DNA from: Candidatus Aenigmatarchaeota archaeon
GTDB taxonomy: Archaea; Aenigmatarchaeota; Aenigmatarchaeia; GW2011-AR5
Assembly: GCA_016198625.1 (NCBI GenBank)
Contig: JACQIH010000017.1
Coordinates: 1 to 7,099, forward strand
DNA: 7,099 bases
Direction: 5' to 3'
A program made the translations under genes and the position numbers. The notes under the pieces are model-generated. The model ran no database searches. It was not told the origin of the DNA and worked only from the letters and a program-made list of their open reading frames with translations. Numbering within the stretch: position 1 is the first letter of the stretch; each line of letters opens with the position of its first letter. Shown here piece after piece: positions 6,344 to 7,099 of the stretch.

Positions 6344-6745
6344 TCACGGCATCGCGGGCCTTGCCATTTTTTTCGACATCGCGGACATCAGGATGGCATT
6401 GACGCGCTTCTCCAGCTTCGCCAGGCGGTCGTCCAGTTTCTTCTCGAAGTCCGGGGACGCCTCTTCCTTGACTTCCTCACCCTCTATTTCAACGCGCGAC
6501 ATGAAGTCGTCCAGCCGCGTTATCAGGGAATTTACAGAATGAATCGCGTTATTTACCTTGTCAACCATTTCGCTGTTTGATTTGATAATTTCATCAACGA
6601 TCTGCTGGTTGGTCTTGACTATTTCCATCAGGTCCTTCATCAGCTCTTCCGAGCCGGAAGCCTTCTCGACCCTTTCAACTCTCTTCTCAAGCCGCCTTAT
6701 GGGGTTCATGGGCACAAGCTCGTATTCTTCCGTCTCTTCCTTCAT
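6344..6745 (-). CDS. Coiled-coil protein at the head of the pilus-like cluster
   Basis: A 133-residue, highly charged protein without signal peptide or membrane segment. It begins with an acidic stretch and the motif YELVPMNPIRRLEKRVERVE (8-27). I have a general memory of similar YEL-x-P-x-NPIRRLEKR starts in archaeal coiled-coil proteins, but I cannot name a family. Heptad-like hydrophobic spacing (I42, I49, I53, V61, V64, I68, V71, L74, L78, M82, V85) supports a long coiled coil over about 16-86. A second one (98-125) follows an acidic linker. The tail MSKKMARPAMP is basic. Position and size recall the archaellar FlaC/ArlC-type coiled-coil subunits that ring the motor, but similarity is only in style. 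It is transcribed from a strong TATATATA box 27.5 bp upstream of the ATG. The gene lies 48 bases before the first pilin-like gene. Confidence 0.82.
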   Translation of the reverse strand: MKEETEEYELVPMNPIRRLEKRVERVEKASGSEELMKDLMEIVKTNQQIVDEIIKSNSEMVDKVNNAIHSVNSLITRLDDFMSRVEIEGEEVKEEASPDFEKKLDDRLAKLEKRVNAILMSAMSKKMARPAMP

Positions 6746-6768
6746 ATTATCTCTATTTCCAAAAGCGG

Positions 6769-6787
6769 TATATATAGATTTGCGCTA
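6769..6787 (-). promoter_or_regulatory. TATA box and BRE of the coiled-coil gene
   Basis: TATATATA occupies 6769-6776 and is preceded on the minus strand by GCGCAAATC, an acceptable BRE. The box centre is 27.5 bp before the ATG at 6745, the usual archaeal distance from TATA box to transcription start, so the transcript would begin at or next to the start codon. Since TATATATA is self-complementary it could also serve the divergent plus-strand unit. Confidence 0.7.
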
Positions 6788-6842
6788 TAAGTTCGTTAGA
6801 TGCCCTGAATGTAATGAGGTGCAGAAAGAGGTGTTAAAATGA
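6779..6842 (+). other. Short reading frame with CPEC zinc-knuckle motif, coupled to next frame
   Basis: Starting at a TTG (6779) the frame reads LRYKFVRCPECNEVQKEVLK and stops at TGA 6840-6842, which overlaps the ATG of the following small gene (ATGA). The RYKFVRCPEC opening is typical of small archaeal zinc-ribbon proteins, and a second CP pair (LKCPKF) appears at the start of the next frame. It could be a short upstream reading frame, the N-terminal piece of a single gene split by a -1 frameshift at TTAAAATG, or coincidence. No ribosome binding site precedes the TTG, and the frame stays open upstream into the start of the coiled-coil gene's promoter. Confidence 0.35.
6828..6833 (+). promoter_or_regulatory. 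Perfect Shine-Dalgarno site of the small plus-strand gene
   Basis: GAGGTG five bases before the ATG at 6839 is a full match to the archaeal anti-Shine-Dalgarno region. It contrasts with the leaderless look of the divergent genes. Confidence 0.7.
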
Positions 6843-7042
6843 CGATAGATAGAGACCTGAAATGCCCGAAATTTGAAATTCGGCTTTGGACAGAACACCA
6901 AGCCGAAAGCGGAGAAAAGAAAGATTATAGTGGTGTTATAACACACATTCAGACAGGTAAAACAGCCCATTTCTGATGAGCTGGAGCTTTGCTAAAATTC
7001 ATAGAAGAATCCGCTGGCATTAATCATAGATTAGATGAATAG
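6839..7042 (+). pseudogene. Small gene interrupted by two TGA codons, probably decayed or frameshifted
   Basis: From the ATG at 6839 a frame of 45 codons (MTIDRDLKCPKFEIRLWTEH... THIQTGKTAHF) ends in two consecutive TGA codons (6974-6979). It then continues in the same frame with AGALLKFIEESAGINHRLDE and a TAG at 7040-7042. The order F-x-IRLWTE, then GVITHIQTGKTAHF, then LLKFIEE resembles a known but unnamed family of small bacterial and archaeal proteins (pattern roughly F-x-VRxW...G-x-I-x-H-x-x-TG...F...ELL-x-FI). In the +1 frame the bases just after the first stop read DELEL. Loss of two bases before it and one base after it would explain both stops and restore HF-S-DELELLLKFIEE. The ribosome binding site GAGGTG (6828-6833) is perfect, so the gene was, or its first 45 codons still are, translated. 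A sequencing error is an alternative. Confidence 0.5.
6933..6944. repeat. 12-bp perfect palindrome GTGTTATAACAC
   Basis: Lies inside the small plus-strand gene, over codons for GVIT. It may be coincidental to the coding sequence or a regulator site. Confidence 0.5.
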
Positions 7043-7059
7043 TATTTTTTAAACACTAT
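7039..7059. terminator. Imperfect palindrome with a six-T run, possible terminator
   Basis: ATAGT and ACTAT flank a TTT/AAA inner pair with one mismatch, and the loop holds TTTTTT (7045-7050). It begins within the last bases of the plus-strand pseudogene. Archaeal termination relies on T-runs, so it could end the plus-strand transcript. Confidence 0.4.
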
Positions 7060-7094
7060 CCCGATTTGTTAAACAGAAAACGATTATTTAAACA
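7049..7094 (+). repeat. Three TTAAACA direct repeats with 19-20 bp spacing
   Basis: TTAAACA occurs at 7049-7055, 7069-7075 and 7088-7094. The last two are part of a longer match, CGATT-NN-TTAAACA (7062-7075 and 7081-7094). Spacing near two helical turns suggests a protein-binding array or the upstream region of a gene beyond the window. Confidence 0.6.
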
Positions 7095-7099
7095 AAACC

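Noticed and set aside
6785..6970. 61-codon minus-strand frame with several cysteines
   Set aside because: Antisense to the small plus-strand gene, which has a perfect Shine-Dalgarno site and a family-like product; it would also overlap the divergent promoter gap.

Overview
The window reads as a piece of an archaeal chromosome, most likely from a DPANN-type lineage (Diapherotrites, Micrarchaeota, Aenigmarchaeota or similar). The evidence is the archaeal pairing of one secretion ATPase with two separate single-domain GspF/TadC-like membrane proteins, several small secreted proteins with class III (pilin-type) signal peptides of the KG|Q kind, and archaeal promoters (BRE plus TATA box) about 27 bp from the start codon. 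The lineage call is inference from sequence style, not from a marker gene.

Positions 1 to 6745 hold eight genes, all on the minus strand. In transcription order they are: a 133-residue coiled-coil protein (6345-6745 region), two small pilin-like proteins with nearly identical leaders (5597-6295 and 5073-5558), a TadA/VirB11-type ATPase (3211-5028), two T2SSF membrane platform proteins (2352-3218 and 1398-2345), a third pilin-like protein with a long basic leader (783-1373), and a pilin-like N-terminus joined to a larger domain that leaves the window at base 1. From the ATPase onward the genes overlap or are separated by fewer than 25 bases, so they form one operon. Together they describe a type IV pilus-like (Tad-like) assembly machine: the ATPase powers it, the two membrane proteins form the platform, and the pilin-like proteins are candidate subunits. 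No prepilin peptidase is visible.

The three upstream genes each have their own TATA-like box centred 26.5 to 27.5 bp before the start codon and no convincing Shine-Dalgarno site, which suggests leaderless transcripts. The ATPase and the downstream genes instead use overlaps or Shine-Dalgarno sites. The two adjacent pilin-like genes share a promoter core and two long exact nucleotide matches in the signal-peptide region, while the mature proteins are unrelated by eye. A 17-bp perfect inverted repeat ends exactly on the GTG start codon of the first of them.

Positions 6746 to 7099 are AT-richer and hold a divergent plus-strand unit: a very short reading frame with a CPEC motif, coupled by ATGA to a small gene with a perfect Shine-Dalgarno site. 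That small gene is cut by two in-frame TGA codons and then continues in frame with family-like sequence, so it looks like a decayed or frameshifted small gene. The last 60 bases hold a T-run with an imperfect palindrome and three TTAAACA repeats spaced 19 to 20 bp. I see no rRNA, tRNA, CRISPR array or insertion sequence.
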